Shown: in pieces, positions 1 to 10,369 of the stretch
Numbering within the stretch: position 1 is the first letter of the stretch
How the letters are laid out: every line of letters begins with the position of its first letter
Assembly (NCBI RefSeq): GCF_030269925.1
Contig: NC_085108.1
Span: 8,184,001-8,248,000, forward strand
Length of the DNA stretch: 64,000 nucleotides
Direction of reading: 5' to 3'
Source of the DNA: Bombyx mori
Taxonomy: Eukaryota > Arthropoda > Insecta > Lepidoptera > Bombycidae
Program-made: the position numbers and the translations under genes
The notes under the pieces: model-generated
Seen by the model: the letters and a program-made list of their open reading frames with translations, nothing else
Told to the model about the DNA's origin: nothing
The model's database searches: none

Positions 1-59
1 TATACCCTAAAGTTTATACTTATAACAGGTTTTTTTTTTTTTCAGTGGAATTTAGTTAT

Positions 60-430
60 GGGTTTTTTTTAATCGCCGGTAGCCTAAGGGGCTGTTCCAA
101 CCACGTCCGGACGGGTAGGTAAGCTTATGGGCACAACCTGAATAAATTGCTCACAAAAGCCCTTGTTAGGGCAGTGCTTCGCTGAATCTACTGGCCAATG
201 ATCGGTGACCGGTGCTGGGGGAGCCTAAAATCATCAAAAGTGAATCCAGAAACTAACGTTAACATCTCAGAGCTTTTTTAGCTGATTTCAATGAAATAAG
301 TGTCTCTAAGAGTATTTTAGGTAAATCAGTGCGGCAAGAAGGGTTGGATACTATCCGGTGTAGCGACTCACCCGGCTACCATCGATGCGATGAAGAATAA
401 TTTTCATCTAGTCTATAATGTAAAAGTAAA
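60..430. repeat. Degenerate LINE-tail-like repeat
   Basis: This stretch resembles 11605-11860. Both have the same opening (gtagcctaagg), a shared 'gggcagtgcttcgctgaatctac' type block and a 'gtgaatccag' block near the end. It looks like a decayed, reverse-oriented copy of the LINE 3' tail seen more clearly at 2510-2945 and 37845-38285. No coding sequence was seen in it. Confidence 0.4.
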
Positions 431-455
431 CATTTATACCCACAGTATATAACTA

Positions 456-1753
456 GTCAGGTCATAAGTATTGTCACACAGTAAAAACTTTTCTTTTAGA
501 ATGCTGGCCACAAAAAAGTTTATTGAATTCGAATTTCGAATTGTTCATGAAAATAAAAATGTATACTTTTAGAATTTTACTCATTTTTAAATATGGAATG
601 GACGCTTAAAGAAGACCGTGTTGCAGTTATTGCGTTGCATCGTTGCGGTTACGCGCCAATTCAAATTTTTAACATACTGAAAAATTTTAATATAACCAAA
701 AGATTCGTTTATCGTACCATCAAACGATACAATGAAGACTCTAGTGTAGATGACAGGTCAAGAAGTGGTCTCCCTCGGTCTGTTAGGACTCCAGCAGTGA
801 TAAAAGCTGTGAAGGCGCGAATTCAAAGAAATCCCAAACGTAAACAGAAACTGTTGGCCCTTCAGATGGGGTTAAGCAGAACCACGGTGAAAAGGGTGTT
901 AAATGAAGACTAGGGCTTCGGGCATATCGAAGAAAAACAGGACATCGTTTGAATGCTCGTCTAATGGACCTGAGACTAAAGAGATGCCGCGCTTTGTTGA
1001 AGCGGTACGCGGGAAAAAAATATCGGGAAATAATTTTTTCGGATGAAAAAATTTTTACCGTAGAAGAGAGCTACAACAAACAAAATGATAAGGTGTACGC
1101 ACACAGTAGTGAAGAAGCGAGCAACCGCGTTCCGCCTGTCCAACGAGGTCATTTTCCATCCTCGCTCATGGTATGGTTGGGAGTTTCTTATTGGGGCTTA
1201 ACAGAGGTACATTTTTGTGAGAAAGGTGTAAAAACGAATGCAGTTGTGTATCAAAATACAGTCCTGACGAACCTTGTGGAACCTGTTTCTCATACCATGT
1301 TCAATAACAGGCACTGGGTATTCCAACAAGATTCGGCGCCAGCTCATAGAGCGCAGAGGACACAAGACTGGCTGGCGGCGCGTGAAATCGACTTCATCCG
1401 GCATGAAGACTGGCCCTCCTCCAGTCCAGATATGAATCCGTTAGATTACAAGATATGGCAACACTTGGAGGAAAAGGCGTGCTCAAAGCCTCATCCCAAT
1501 TTGGAGTCACTCAAGACATCCTTGATTAAGGCAGCCGCCGATATTGACATGGACCTCGTTCGTGCTGCGATAGACGACTGGCCGCGCAGATTGAAGGCCT
1601 GTATTCAAAATCACGGAGGTCATTTTGAATAAACTTTAGTGTCATAAGAATCTATGTTTTATTAAGTTCATTTTGGTATATGAATGGTTACATAATGAAT
1701 AAACTTGTTTCAATTATTTTACATTAAACATGTGACAGAATTTATGACCTGAC
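456..1753 (+). mobile_element. maT-clade (DD37D) mariner/Tc1-type transposon
   Basis: A complete but inactive 1.3-kb DNA transposon. Its ends are inverted repeats of about 22 bp (gtcaggtcataa at the left, its complement at 1742-1753 with three differences inward). Each end is flanked by a TA dinucleotide (454-455 and 1754-1755), the target duplication typical of IS630-Tc1-mariner elements. The spacing between the second and third catalytic aspartates is 37 residues, which places it in the maT group known from silkworm and other insects rather than true mariner (DD34D) or Tc1 (DD34E). Confidence 0.9.
593..1632 (+). pseudogene. maT transposase, frameshifted
   Basis: The transposase cuts and pastes the surrounding element. 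It is read in two frames. 593-913 encodes the N-terminal paired-type helix-turn-helix DNA-binding region (starts MEWTLKEDRVAV). 949-1632 encodes the catalytic domain with D in IIFSDEKIF, D in QQDSAPAH and D in SPDMNPLDYKIW. The two halves lie one frame apart: around 908-912 the second frame is already open, so a single-base loss is the simplest explanation. The catalytic residues all remain. Combined length is about 345 residues, normal for this family. Confidence 0.9.
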
Positions 1754-1854
1754 TAGGTATGTCCAAAGTCCGGAAATTAAACTATGTAAACAGATCTCGC
1801 TAAAGTAATAAGCCAGAATAATCTATCCCCTAGCGGATAGGTAGTTCAAGACAT

Positions 1855-2335
1855 TAGCTAGAGCCCCGCGCGCCGAGGCAGATTGCATTCAATTTTTATT
1901 CTTCGAAAAAGCGGTGCCACCCGATAACCTTCTTATCGCGATCGCCGCCAACTACATACTCCTCGTCCGACCCAGACGACCGGGAAATACACAGCCGCCA
2001 TAAACCTAAGCACGTCATGGCGGATCCTCCTGATCCACTCTCTGTGCTGTTAGACTCTCCAAGCACCGGCCATTGTTTTCGCCGAAAAATGCTACTTAAC
2101 CTACGGGTAAAGCCATTGGAGTTTCTCAGTGGACCAGATCGCCTAACCGTGCGGTGAAGCCGAAAAATTCCCTCAAGACTATCCGCGGTTAAGTTAGGAA
2201 ACTATAGATTTCGAAGGTTCATGTTAATACCGGCATTGGCCTTTAAGATTACAAGGATGAGTTCACCAAACCGTTAAAGTTAACCTCAGGGTAAGCAACG
2301 ATAGCGCTCAGGTCACTACTGGTTAGTAAAACCAA
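1855..2335 (+). repeat. Degenerate LINE 3' region copy 1
   Basis: A diverged relative of the following copy at 2510-2945, sharing the 'gcacgtcatggcggatcctcctgatccact' type block and the 'caagcaccgg' block. No open frame of significance. The two copies lie in tandem, separated by about 170 bp of AT-rich sequence. Confidence 0.5.
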
Positions 2336-2509
2336 GAATAAAGATAAAACACAATCGTATTCGTGATGTTATTTAAAAAAAGTATTGAGTTTACTGATTA
2401 TTCACTATTTTAGTGTTATCACTGTTCGCTAAGTGATCACAGTTATTAAAACGCGTTCTTGCTTAATGACATTGTTAATGACTGCATATAAAATGTAACC
2501 GGGTGGTCA

Positions 2510-2945
2510 CACGGGTCGTTTTTCCACTTCGATAAAGCGGCACGACACGAGAACCCTCTCATCGTGGCCGCCGGTAACTACATTCCCGATCCTGCGGACA
2601 GAATGGAAAGCAGTCGACGTCGCCCAAAGCACGTCATCTCGGATCCTCCCGATCCACTAACGGTGCTTTTAGGTACTTCAAGCACCGGTCACCGTTCTCG
2701 TCGAACCCGTCGCTTGCGACGAAGGGCTCGACGAGTAAATTAACTCTCAGACACAGCCCACTGAGTTTCTTGCCGGATCTTCTCAGTGGGTCGCGTTTCC
2801 GATCCGGTGGTAGATTCTGCGAAGCACGGCTCTTGCTAGGGTTCGTGTTAGCATCGTCGTCAGGTTTGAGCCCCGTGAGCTCACCTACTAGCCACGGTTA
2901 CGCTGAAATAGCCTCTCAAGGCTATCAGCTTAGGTAGGAAAAAAA
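2510..2945 (+). repeat. LINE 3' region with short poly(A), copy 2
   Basis: Non-LTR retrotransposon 3' end. It closely matches 37845-38285 and, over its last 180 bp, 4160-4345 and the reverse copies at 23765-23890 and 57520-57665. The conserved tail runs from 'cccactgagtttcttgccgg' to 'cagcttaggtagg' and ends in a run of A. I do not assign a family name; the repeated conserved end plus A tail is what identifies it as a LINE tail. Confidence 0.6.
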
Positions 2946-3244
2946 AAAGGAAATTTTTTAGAATCGAGTCATCCGAGCCAAGCATTTTATGCAACGGCAC
3001 ACGTCATCCGCCACCATCGACGACACAACATAAACAACAGCTGCTTATTAGTTAAGAGTCTATCATCAGTGTATATACATTTAAAACGCTGATGCAATAC
3101 CCAATTGCAGGTCCAAACAACACATTGTTTAATATAAAAAAAATGTGTGCGTGTACTAGTGTACACACGTAAGAAGTGAAACTTGTTTATGGCCTTATTT
3201 TTCGAAAAATGATCTACATGCAACTTTCTAGAAATTGGTTAAAT

Positions 3245-3425
3245 AAAGTTAAATTAGATAAAGTTTAAACAAAAGGATTTTATTATCATAGACATGAATA
3301 CAAAAAAGTTAAATTAGATAAAGTTTAAACAAAAGGATTTTATTATCATAGACATGAATACAAAAAAGTTAAATTAGATAAAGTTTAAACAAAAGGATTT
3401 TATTATCATAGACATGAATACAAAA
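3245..3425. repeat. 60-bp tandem repeat, three copies
   Basis: Three consecutive 60-bp units (aagttaaattagataaag...gacatgaatac) that are identical after the first few bases. Adjacent sequence at 3428-3480 has shorter related words (gcgcgtaacggaaaaaagtg, gacgcgtaaccgaaaaatgtg). AT-rich and non-coding. Confidence 0.85.
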
Positions 3426-4155
3426 CAGATGGCGCGTAACGGAAAAAAGTGACGCGTAACCGAAAAATGTGACGGTAAATTTTTTTCCAACGCCGATAAG
3501 GAAGTTTCACTTCAAAAGTACTTACAACCTTAAAAATAGTTGTTTAATTTATTTAATTGACAAATTAACGAGTCTTTTTTTAAAACTGCTCAGGATATTA
3601 GAGCGATATTTATGATAAATTTTTTTATTGGCCTTGTAGACAGACGAGCATAGGTCCCACCTGATAGTGAATGGTTACCTGATAGTGAGCTAGACCTATG
3701 CATACCGTTGTATCGCGATCGGTCCTTGACGCGTGAGCAAATATTCAATTTAATCCGAAGTCTTAAAATCATTGACAATGATGTTCGAAGTTTCCGTTAC
3801 ATAATATAACAATGCCAAAGTAATAAATGTGTATTAAAAAATTTATTAAGCCCCATTTAAAAATTGCAAAGAAGACACTTTTGTTATAATTAACTTCAGG
3901 AAAAAGAACAGTGTCACTGAATAAAAAAACACCACTATCAACATGTTGTCTGACTCTTCAAATCGTTCATGCATCTGGCTTGAAGAGTAGCACTAGCTCC
4001 GCTACAAGCCATTGAGGCTTCAATGAAATATGTTAAGGTAGGAGGAATTGGTTTTTACGGATGGGCTGGGAGTTGATCACTTGATTGCTGGACTGGGTAT
4101 TCCTCTGCAGATATACAGTGCAGCTATGTGTACCATAGACAACATCGAAGCCTAT
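3426..4155. other. Gene-free AT-rich stretch
   Basis: No gene seen. 3610-3720 contains a reverse-oriented, decayed piece of the Jockey/CR1-type LINE tail (ttggccttgtagacagacgagca...tgatagtgaatggttacc). The rest is unique-looking AT-rich sequence. Confidence 0.5.
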
Positions 4156-4159
4156 AAAC

Positions 4160-4345
4160 ACTCAGCCCACTGAGTTTTCTCGCCAGATCTTCTCAGTGGG
4201 TCGCGTTTTCGATCTGGTGATAGATTTTGCGAAGCACGGCTCTTGCTAGGGCCAGTGTTAGCAACGCCTCCTGGTTTGAGCCCCGAGAGCTCACCTACAC
4301 GTTAGGGTTACGCTAATATAGCCTCTGAAGGCTTAGGTAGGATTA
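4160..4345 (+). repeat. Short LINE 3' tail copy
   Basis: Runs from 'cagcccactgagttttctcgcc' to 'gcttaggtaggattaaaaaaa'. It is a 5'-truncated copy of the same LINE tail as 2750-2945, ending in a short A-rich tract. Confidence 0.65.
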
Positions 4346-5160
4346 AAAAAAATGAACACCACAGCACAAAAACCGACATTAACTCAGTTGAAAGTCTCGA
4401 TTGAAGTAATGATCTTGTGAAATAATAAAAATATTACAGGGCCGAACCGCACTGTCGCCTGTCCCCTAAATAGGACGTATCGTGGGAACCTGATACTGAT
4501 ATCTACGCTTCTATATTTTTAAATATCTATACTTTTATACTTAATATTATAAAGAGGAAAGATTTGTTTGTTTGTTTGTATTGAAAAGGCTCCGAAACTA
4601 CTGAACCGATTTGAAAAATGCTTTCACTGTTTGGAAGCTACACTATTCCCGAGTGACATAGGCTATAATCTTTTTTGAAAAAAATTACGGATCCTTACTT
4701 AAACTCCAATAATGTAACCCAACGTGTAAAAAAATTACTTAAAATATTCTTTACATTACGTGCCCTGCGAAAACTATTGATGGTAGAATAAAATAATGTA
4801 ATACGACTTTGTAGAATACATTATAATTTACAGAAAGTGTCGGGACAGCATATGTCTAACATTTATAGTTATGCCGCAATAAGTGTTCTTTTATTTAAAA
4901 AAATGAAACAACGTCAAATATCGTTGAAATTTTTGTTAAAGACCCGAGCGGAGCCGGAGCGGGCCGCTTGTATGCAATAAACAAAGAACCAACAAACCTG
5001 TTCATCGTACGAATATACGTAACAATAAAAACAAAATAAACAATAATTAAGGAGCATTTTTAACGGCGTAGTTGCCCAGCATCAGATATCTCTAGGCTAG
5101 TAAAGAATCAAAATCGTGTGGCGAGTACTGTCAATTTAATACAAGATACCCTACTAAACT
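4346..5160. other. Intergenic, Helitron-like fragment
   Basis: No gene. 4540-4680 (tataaagaggaaagatttgtttgtttg... gaaactactgaaccgatt...) is a non-autonomous Helitron-like fragment. A reverse copy of its start lies at 9575-9650. The remainder is AT-rich with no open frames. Confidence 0.45.
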
Positions 5161-5545
5161 AATGTTACCAAGTATAAATACTCGTTACTACCATACAAAC
5201 TGTTATCCTATGACTATCAGAATATTTAATAAGATACCAAACAGCATAAGAGATCTTCCACTAACTCAATTTAAAAGAAAATTATATTTATGGCTAATAG
5301 ACAAGGCTTATTATAGTGTGCAAGAATTTTTAAATGATAAGTGTTGTACATAATAAAATATTAGAATAAGAAGTGATAGAATGTAAAAATAGATAGATTT
5401 AGTAAATTTTGTGTTATAATTAATATAAGAATAAATTAAATTTTCGCATGCCTAAACAGGCGAAATATATGAAACTATGTCCTATATCTTGTAAACTATA
5501 TTTCTGGCGAATAAAGATTTTCTTTCTTTCTTTCTTTCAATAATA
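5155..5545 (+). mobile_element. LINE 3' end (RT C-terminus and tail)
   Basis: 5162-5353 encodes about 60 residues with the pattern typical of the C-terminal end of CR1/Jockey-type LINE proteins (RIFNKIPNSIRDLPLTQFKR...KAYY). A non-coding tail follows, ending with 'ctggcgaataaagattttc' and a (TTTC)n microsatellite at 5519-5538, the usual form of LINE tail that ends in a simple repeat. 5'-truncated and not a host gene. Confidence 0.65.
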
Positions 5546-5920
5546 ATGTACTCACCCCAAGCCCCCACAGGGACAGTACGAGGAGTCGCGCGCACACCGC
5601 CATGTCTGAAGCACTAATATAACAAAACTTAGAAATCAGCTTTCAAAGTTGAGGATAAAATTATTTTAATTCGTTAGCGCGCGGGAAACGTCTCAGTAGT
5701 ACTGTGCATTCAAATATAACAACTCTAATTATTGTAAGAGGTTTGGTTGTATTAAGAATTTTAGTACTTAATGTTGTATGTTATTAAGTTTCTAACAAAT
5801 TTTACAATAGTTCGTTCATACATTTTTAGAAAAGATTATGGGTATTTTAATCTTGAAATGGCGGAAATAAACCGATTAGCAAAGCTCCGATTTGAAGAAC
5901 GTTGATATTAATTAATTACT

Positions 5921-6060
5921 TTTTTTTTTTTTTGCAGTTCCTCTTCAGTCCTGAAGGTTGGCCGTTATCTTCCTGTATTCCTTTCTGTCAGCAGCCAGCT
6001 GGAACAGCTGTTCGACGGAGGCAATACCGGTCCACTCCCGGATATTCCGGAGCCATGACT
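5921..6060 (-). mobile_element. RTE-type LINE, C-terminal end (left part)
   Basis: On the minus strand this encodes the last ~40 residues of an RTE-clade reverse transcriptase protein, including SWLRNIREWTGIASVEQL and a stop, followed by a poly(A) (T run at 5921-5933). The element is 5'-truncated. Its other part lies at 8741-8884, split by a nested LINE. An 11-bp target duplication (aattaattact) flanks the composite at 5910-5920 and 8885-8895. Confidence 0.85.
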
Positions 6061-8670
6061 TTTTCCTTCGCCCAGCACGTCTCTTTCCGTCCAGGTTCAA
6101 CTCTGTTTGAGCATGTGCAAGAGGGGACTAACCGCGTGCTTGAGCAGTACCCATCTGCGGAGGTGGTGGTTCTTGGAGACTTTAACGCTCACCATCAAGA
6201 GTGGTTGGGGTCCAGAACCACTGACCTCCCGGGTCGGACTGCCTACGATTTCGCCTTGGCCTACGGCTTCTCCCAGCTGGTGACACAGCCCACCCGTGTC
6301 CCAGATATCGAGGGGCACGAACCTTCTTTGTTGGACCTTCTGTTGACCACGGATCCGGCCGGATACAGTGTGGTGGTCGACGCTCCGCTTGGATCGTCTG
6401 ATCACTGCCTTATTCGTGCTGCCGTACCACTCTCTCGTCCTGGTCGTCGAACGACGACCGGGTATCGTAGAGTTTGGCGGTATATGTCAGCAGATTGGGA
6501 TGGATTGCGTGAATTTTACGCATCCTACCCATGGGGGCGGTTCTGCTTTTCCTCTGCTGATCCTGACGTCTGTGCGGACCGTCTTAAAGACGTGGTGCTC
6601 CGGGGGATGGAATTGTTTATTCCCTCCTCTGAAGTGCCCGTTGGGGGTCGCAGCAGACCCTGGTATAACAATGCCAGTAGGGATGCTGCACACCTCAAGC
6701 GGTCCGCATACGTGGCATGGGATAATGCCAGGAGACGTCGGGATCCTAACATCTCAGGGGAAAGGCGGAAATATAACGCCGCTTCCAGGTCCTACAAGAA
6801 GGTAATTGCCAAGGCGAAGTCGGAGCACGTTGCTAGAGTTGGCGAGCGATTAAAGAGCTATCCCTCCGGGAGCCGTGCTTTTTGGTCGCTCGCCAAAGCT
6901 GCAGAAGGAAACTTTTGTAGGTCTAGTCTCCCACCACTGCGCAAGTCCGATGACACTCTGGCCCACAGCGCGAAAGAGAAGGCTGACCTTCTGGTCAAAC
7001 TCTTCGCCTCGAACTCGACTGTGGACGACGGGGGTGCCACACCACCGAACATCCCCCGGTGTGATAGCTCCCTGCCGGATATCTGCTTCACACAGTGTGC
7101 AGTTAGGCGGGAGCTCCGACTCCTGGACGTCCATAAGTCGAGTGGGCCAGACGGCATCCCCGCAGTGGTTCTGAAAACGTGCGCCCCTGAGCTGACACCT
7201 GCGCTAACGCGTTTGTATCGCCTCTCTTATTGCGCTAACAGGGTTCCGTCTTCATGGAAGACCGCCCACGTCCACCCTATCCCCAAGAAGGGTGACCGGT
7301 CGGACCCGTCGAGCTATAGGCCTATCGCGATAACTTCCTTGCTTTCCAAGGTGATGGAGCGAATAATAAATACACAACTCCTGAAGTATCTTGAGGATCG
7401 CCAGCTGATCAGTGACCGACAGTACGGTTTCCGTCACGGTCGCTCAGCTGGCGATCTTCTTGTATACCTTACTCACAGGTGGGCTGAAGCCTTGGAGAGC
7501 AAGGGCGAGGCTCTTGCTGTGAGCCTTGATATCGCGAAGGCCTTCGACAGGGTCTGGCATAGGGCACTTCTATCGAAGCTACCATCTTACGGAATCCCCG
7601 AGGGACTCTGCAAGTGGATCGCTAGCTTTTTGGATGGGCGGAGCATCACGGTCGTTGTAGACGGTGACTGCTCTGATACCATGACCATTAACGCTGGCGT
7701 TCCACAAGGTTCGGTGCTCTCCCCCACGCTTTTCATCCTGTATATCAATGACATGCTGTCTATTGATGGCATGCATTGCTATGCGGATGACAGCACGGGG
7801 GATGCGCGATATATCGGCCATCAGAGTCTCTCTCGGAGCGCGGTGCAAGAGAGACGATCAAAACTTGTGTCTGAAGTGGAGAACTCTCTGGGGCGAGTCT
7901 CCGAATGGGGTGAATTGAACTTAGTTCAATTCAACCCGATAAAGACACAAGTTTGCGCGTTCACTGCGAAGAAGGACCCCTTTGTCATGGCGCCGCAATT
8001 CCAAGGAGTATCCCTGCAACCTTCCGAGAGTATCGGGATACTTGGGGTCGACATTTCGAGCGATGTCCAGTTTCGGAGTCATTTGGAAGGCAAAGCCAAG
8101 TTGGCGTCCAAAATGCTGGGAGTCCTCAACAGAGCGAAGCGGTACTTCACGCCTGGACAAAGACTTTTGCTTTATAAAGCACAAGTCCGGCCTCGCGTGG
8201 AGTACTGCTCCCATCTCTGGGCCGGGGCTCCCAAATACCAGCTTCTTCCATTTGACTCCATACAGAGGAGGGCCGTTCGGATTGTCGATAATCCCATTCT
8301 CTCGGATCGTTTGGAGCCTCTGGGTCTGCGGAGGGACTTTGGTTCCCTCTGTATTCTGTACCGCATGTTCCATGGGGAGTGCTCTGAGGAATTGTTCGAG
8401 ATGATACCGGCATCTCGTTTTTACCATCGCACCGCCCGCCACCGGAGTAGAGTTCATCCATACTACCTGGAGCCACTGCGGTCATCCACAGTGCGTTTCC
8501 AGAGATCTTTTTTGCCACGTACCATCCGGCTATGGAATGAGCTCCCCTCCACGGTGTTTCCCGAGCGCTATGACATGTCCTTCTTCAAACGAGGCTTGTG
8601 GAGAGTATTAAGTGGTAGGCAGCGGCTTGGCTCTGCCCCTGGCATTGCTGAAGTCCATGGGCGACGGTAA
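6061..8670 (+). CDS. LINE endonuclease (partial) and reverse transcriptase
   Basis: The protein nicks target DNA and copies LINE RNA. The open frame extends upstream to 5902, but the first ~50 codons there are antisense of the host RTE element and are not LINE coding. Visible parts: the C-terminal half of the APE-type endonuclease (VVVLGDFNAHH near 6167-6200, SSDHCL near 6393), then reverse transcriptase motifs (PIPKKGDRSDPSSYRPI near 7280, DIAKAFDRVWH near 7530, GVPQGSVLSP near 7695, catalytic CYADDS near 7780), then the C-terminal region with [14 protein letters not shown] near 8505. No stop or frameshift interrupts the RT. Clade assignment to the Jockey/CR1 superfamily rests on the APE endonuclease and the [11 protein letters not shown]-terminus. 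It resembles dispersed silkworm LINEs, but I do not name one. Confidence 0.8.
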   Translation, partial: FSFAQHVSFRPGSTLFEHVQEGTNRVLEQYPSAEVVVLGDFNAHHQEWLGSRTTDLPGRTAYDFALAYGFSQLVTQPTRVPDIEGHEPSLLDLLLTTDPAGYSVVVDAPLGSSDHCLIRAAVPLSRPGRRTTTGYRRVWRYMSADWDGLREFYASYPWGRFCFSSADPDVCADRLKDVVLRGMELFIPSSEVPVGGRSRPWYNNASRDAAHLKRSAYVAWDNARRRRDPNISGERRKYNAASRSYKKVIAKAKSEHVARVGERLKSYPSGSRAFWSLAKAAEGNFCRSSLPPLRKSDDTLAHSAKEKADLLVKLFASNSTVDDGGATPPNIPRCDSSLPDICFTQCAVRRELRLLDVHKSSGPDGIPAVVLKTCAPELTPALTRLYRLSYCANRVPSSWKTAHVHPIPKKGDRSDPSSYRPIAITSLLSKVMERIINTQLLKYLEDRQLISDRQYGFRHGRSAGDLLVYLTHRWAEALESKGEALAVSLDIAKAFDRVWHRALLSKLPSYGIPEGLCKWIASFLDGRSITVVVDGDCSDTMTINAGVPQGSVLSPTLFILYINDMLSIDGMHCYADDSTGDARYIGHQSLSRSAVQERRSKLVSEVENSLGRVSEWGELNLVQFNPIKTQVCAFTAKKDPFVMAPQFQGVSLQPSESIGILGVDISSDVQFRSHLEGKAKLASKMLGVLNRAKRYFTPGQRLLLYKAQVRPRVEYCSHLWAGAPKYQLLPFDSIQRRAVRIVDNPILSDRLEPLGLRRDFGSLCILYRMFHGECSEELFEMIPASRFYHRTARHRSRVHPYYLEPLRSSTVRFQRSFLPRTIRLWNELPSTVFPERYDMSFFKRGLWRVLSGRQRLGSAPGIAEVHGRR

Positions 8671-8740
8671 CCACTCACCATCAGGTGGGCCGTATGCTCG
8701 TCTGCCTACAAGGGCAATAAAAAAAAAAAAAAAAAAAAAC
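6061..8740 (+). mobile_element. Jockey/CR1-type LINE, 5'-truncated, nested in RTE
   Basis: A 2.7-kb non-LTR retrotransposon with an open frame through the reverse transcriptase to its natural stop at 8668-8670, a short 3' untranslated region (caccatcaggtgggccgtatgctcg...gcaataaa) and about 20 A. Tail copies occur at 15057-15400 (minus), 20220-20445, 55650-55875, and an internal piece at 11154-11425. The 5' end is lost inside the endonuclease domain, so it lacks its promoter, any ORF1 and the endonuclease N-terminus. Confidence 0.85.
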
Positions 8741-8884
8741 TTTGCCCATAATTATCAGCTGCAGCAGCATGTATCGATCGTTCCTGAGCACGTGGCCGAG
8801 ATACTCTATCTTGCGCTTTTTGATAGCAGGCAGCATTTTCCGGGACATATGAACGCGCTGAAGCACGGTTTCGTTCCTGACCTG
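8741..8884 (-). mobile_element. RTE-type LINE, C-terminal end (right part)
   Basis: The minus strand encodes the RTE motif RKMLPAIKKRKIEYLGHVLR followed by LLQLI, which directly precedes the SWLRNIREW segment at 5921-6060 in intact relatives. A few codons between the two halves are missing at the insertion point. Its outer edge at 8884 borders the 11-bp target duplication. Confidence 0.8.
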
Positions 8885-8989
8885 AATTAATTACTATTAA
8901 TTGTTATTACAATCAATGTAATCACGCACGGAGTCGCACCTCAAACACAAATAATTCTAGTGACAGCTTACGTCTTTTTTATTAAAAAC

Positions 8990-9278
8990 CAGCTGACCCG
9001 GCAGACTTTGTAGTGCCTCAATCGATAAATAAAAGACCTAAACTTTTGTACAAAATAAACTTAAAACAAACAAAAGGAATCCGTCCGACGGGGGACACAT
9101 CAAAGGGAAAACAAAATTGTTATTTTTATTTATGTCTGGGCTTTTTCTTAATTATCTACCTTTTAAACCTTCTCTGGACTTCCACAAATAATTCAAGACC
9201 AAAATTAGCCAAATCGATTCAGCCGTTCTCGAGTTTTAGCGAGACTAACGAACAGCAATTCATTTTTATATATAGAGA
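8990..9278 (-). mobile_element. Helitron-like non-autonomous element, family A
   Basis: One of three family copies, the others being 13341-13620 (plus) and 53794-54056 (minus). On its own strand it starts TCTATATATA, contains 'gaattgctgttcgttagtctcgc', and ends 'ccgggtcagctgg' here (CTAG in the other copies), with A/T flanks and no target duplication, as Helitrons insert. No coding capacity. Confidence 0.65.
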
Positions 9279-9355
9279 TAATGTTTTATTTTTATTGAAG
9301 TCGTGTCGCGTAATTCTCAAAAATTATAATATGGGTAATTGCTGGTTGTAAGGCG

Positions 9356-9480
9356 TTCTGCAAGTCCGGAATAGGTATCACCACTTATTTTTGCAGCGAA
9401 GCAGTAATACGTTTCGGTTTGAAAGGTTTTCAAAACTAGCGACCCGCCCTCGCTTCGCTTCGGAAACATTAAAACACACA
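9356..9480 (+). repeat. Decayed Bm1 SINE fragment joined to Helitron-like end
   Basis: Contains the SINE words 'gcgaagcagtaatacgtttcggtttgaaagg' and then 'gcgacccgccctcgcttcgcttcgg', a common lepidopteran Helitron-like end also seen reversed at 49195-49225. No gene. Confidence 0.45.
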
Positions 9481-9574
9481 TGAAACCAAAAAAAATAAAT
9501 AAAAAATAAATAAAAAAAGTAGCCTATGTTCATCAGGGACAATGTCGGCTTCTAATGGAAAAAGAATTTTTCAA

Positions 9575-9655
9575 ATCGGTTCAGTAGTTTCGGAGCCTAT
9601 TCGAAACAAACAAACAAACAAATCTTTCCTCTTTATAATATTAGTATAGATGTAA
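9575..9655 (-). mobile_element. Helitron-like end fragment
   Basis: Reverse copy of the 4540-4640 sequence (gaaccgatttcaaaaattc, 'ggctccgaaactac', caaacaaacaaacaaatctttcc, ending tagtatagatg). No coding capacity. Confidence 0.45.
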
Positions 9656-9657
9656 CT

Positions 9658-10108
9658 TTGAAGTCGTCGTGGCCTAAAGGATAAGACGTCCGGTGCATTC
9701 GTATGTAGCGATGCACCGGTGTTCGAATCCCGCAGGCGGGTACCAATTTTTCTAATGAAATACGTACTCAAGAAATGTTCACGATTGACTTCCACGGTGA
9801 AGGAATAACATCGTTTAATAAAAATTACACCCGTAAAATTATAATTTGCGTAATTACTGGTGGTATAGTAGGACCTCTTGTGAGTCCGCACGGGTAGGTA
9901 CCACCGCCCCGCTTATTTCTGCCGTGAAGCAGTAATGCGTTTCGGTTTGAAGGGTGGAGCAGCCGTTGTACTGTAAAATCTGAGACCTTAGAACTCTGAT
10001 GTCTCAAGATGGATGGCGGCATTTACGTTGTAGATGTTTATGGACTCTGGTAACCACTTAACACCAGGTGGGCCGTGAGATCGTCCACACATCTAAGCAA
10101 TAAAAATT
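9658..10108 (+). mobile_element. Bm1-type SINE, full length
   Basis: tRNA-derived SINE. The head has a tRNA-like box A (tggcctaaaggat) and box B (ggtgttcgaatcc) spaced as in a pol III promoter. The body has 'ctcttgtgagtccgcacggg' and 'gcagtaatgcgtttcggttt', and the end is 'catctaagcaataaaaa'. The family abundance is the best evidence that this is a silkworm genome. Confidence 0.9.
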
Positions 10109-10109
10109 A

Positions 10110-10210
10110 AAGGGTAAGTGTCTCATGTCGTGGTTGGACGCATTGACGTAGTGATGTCCATAGGCCTTCGATTACGACTTACGACCAGATGGTATACTAG
10201 TTCAGGGCCC
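10110..10210 (+). repeat. Decayed SINE body fragment
   Basis: Loose match to the 3' third of the Bm1-type SINE (gtgtctcatgtcgtggttggacgcattgacgtagtgatgtccatagg). Directly follows the full-length copy. Confidence 0.4.
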
Positions 10211-10369
10211 ACCTGGTATTAAGCGGGAACTATAACTGCTGAGACGTTTCAAAATGAAAGTTGTGAACCGTGAAACATTCCATATGGTACTAACCATAAT
10301 TATAAAATAATAAAATAATAATAAATATTTACTAACAATCACGCCACGTTAACTGGTCCCGTGCTAAGT

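Noticed and set aside
6097..8518. Several minus-strand frames of 60-178 codons
   Set aside because: Shadows of the LINE reverse transcriptase frame in GC-rich sequence.
9690..9745. tRNA gene-like boxes A and B
   Set aside because: They are the heads of SINEs; the acceptor stem does not pair as in a tRNA and the sequence continues into the SINE body.
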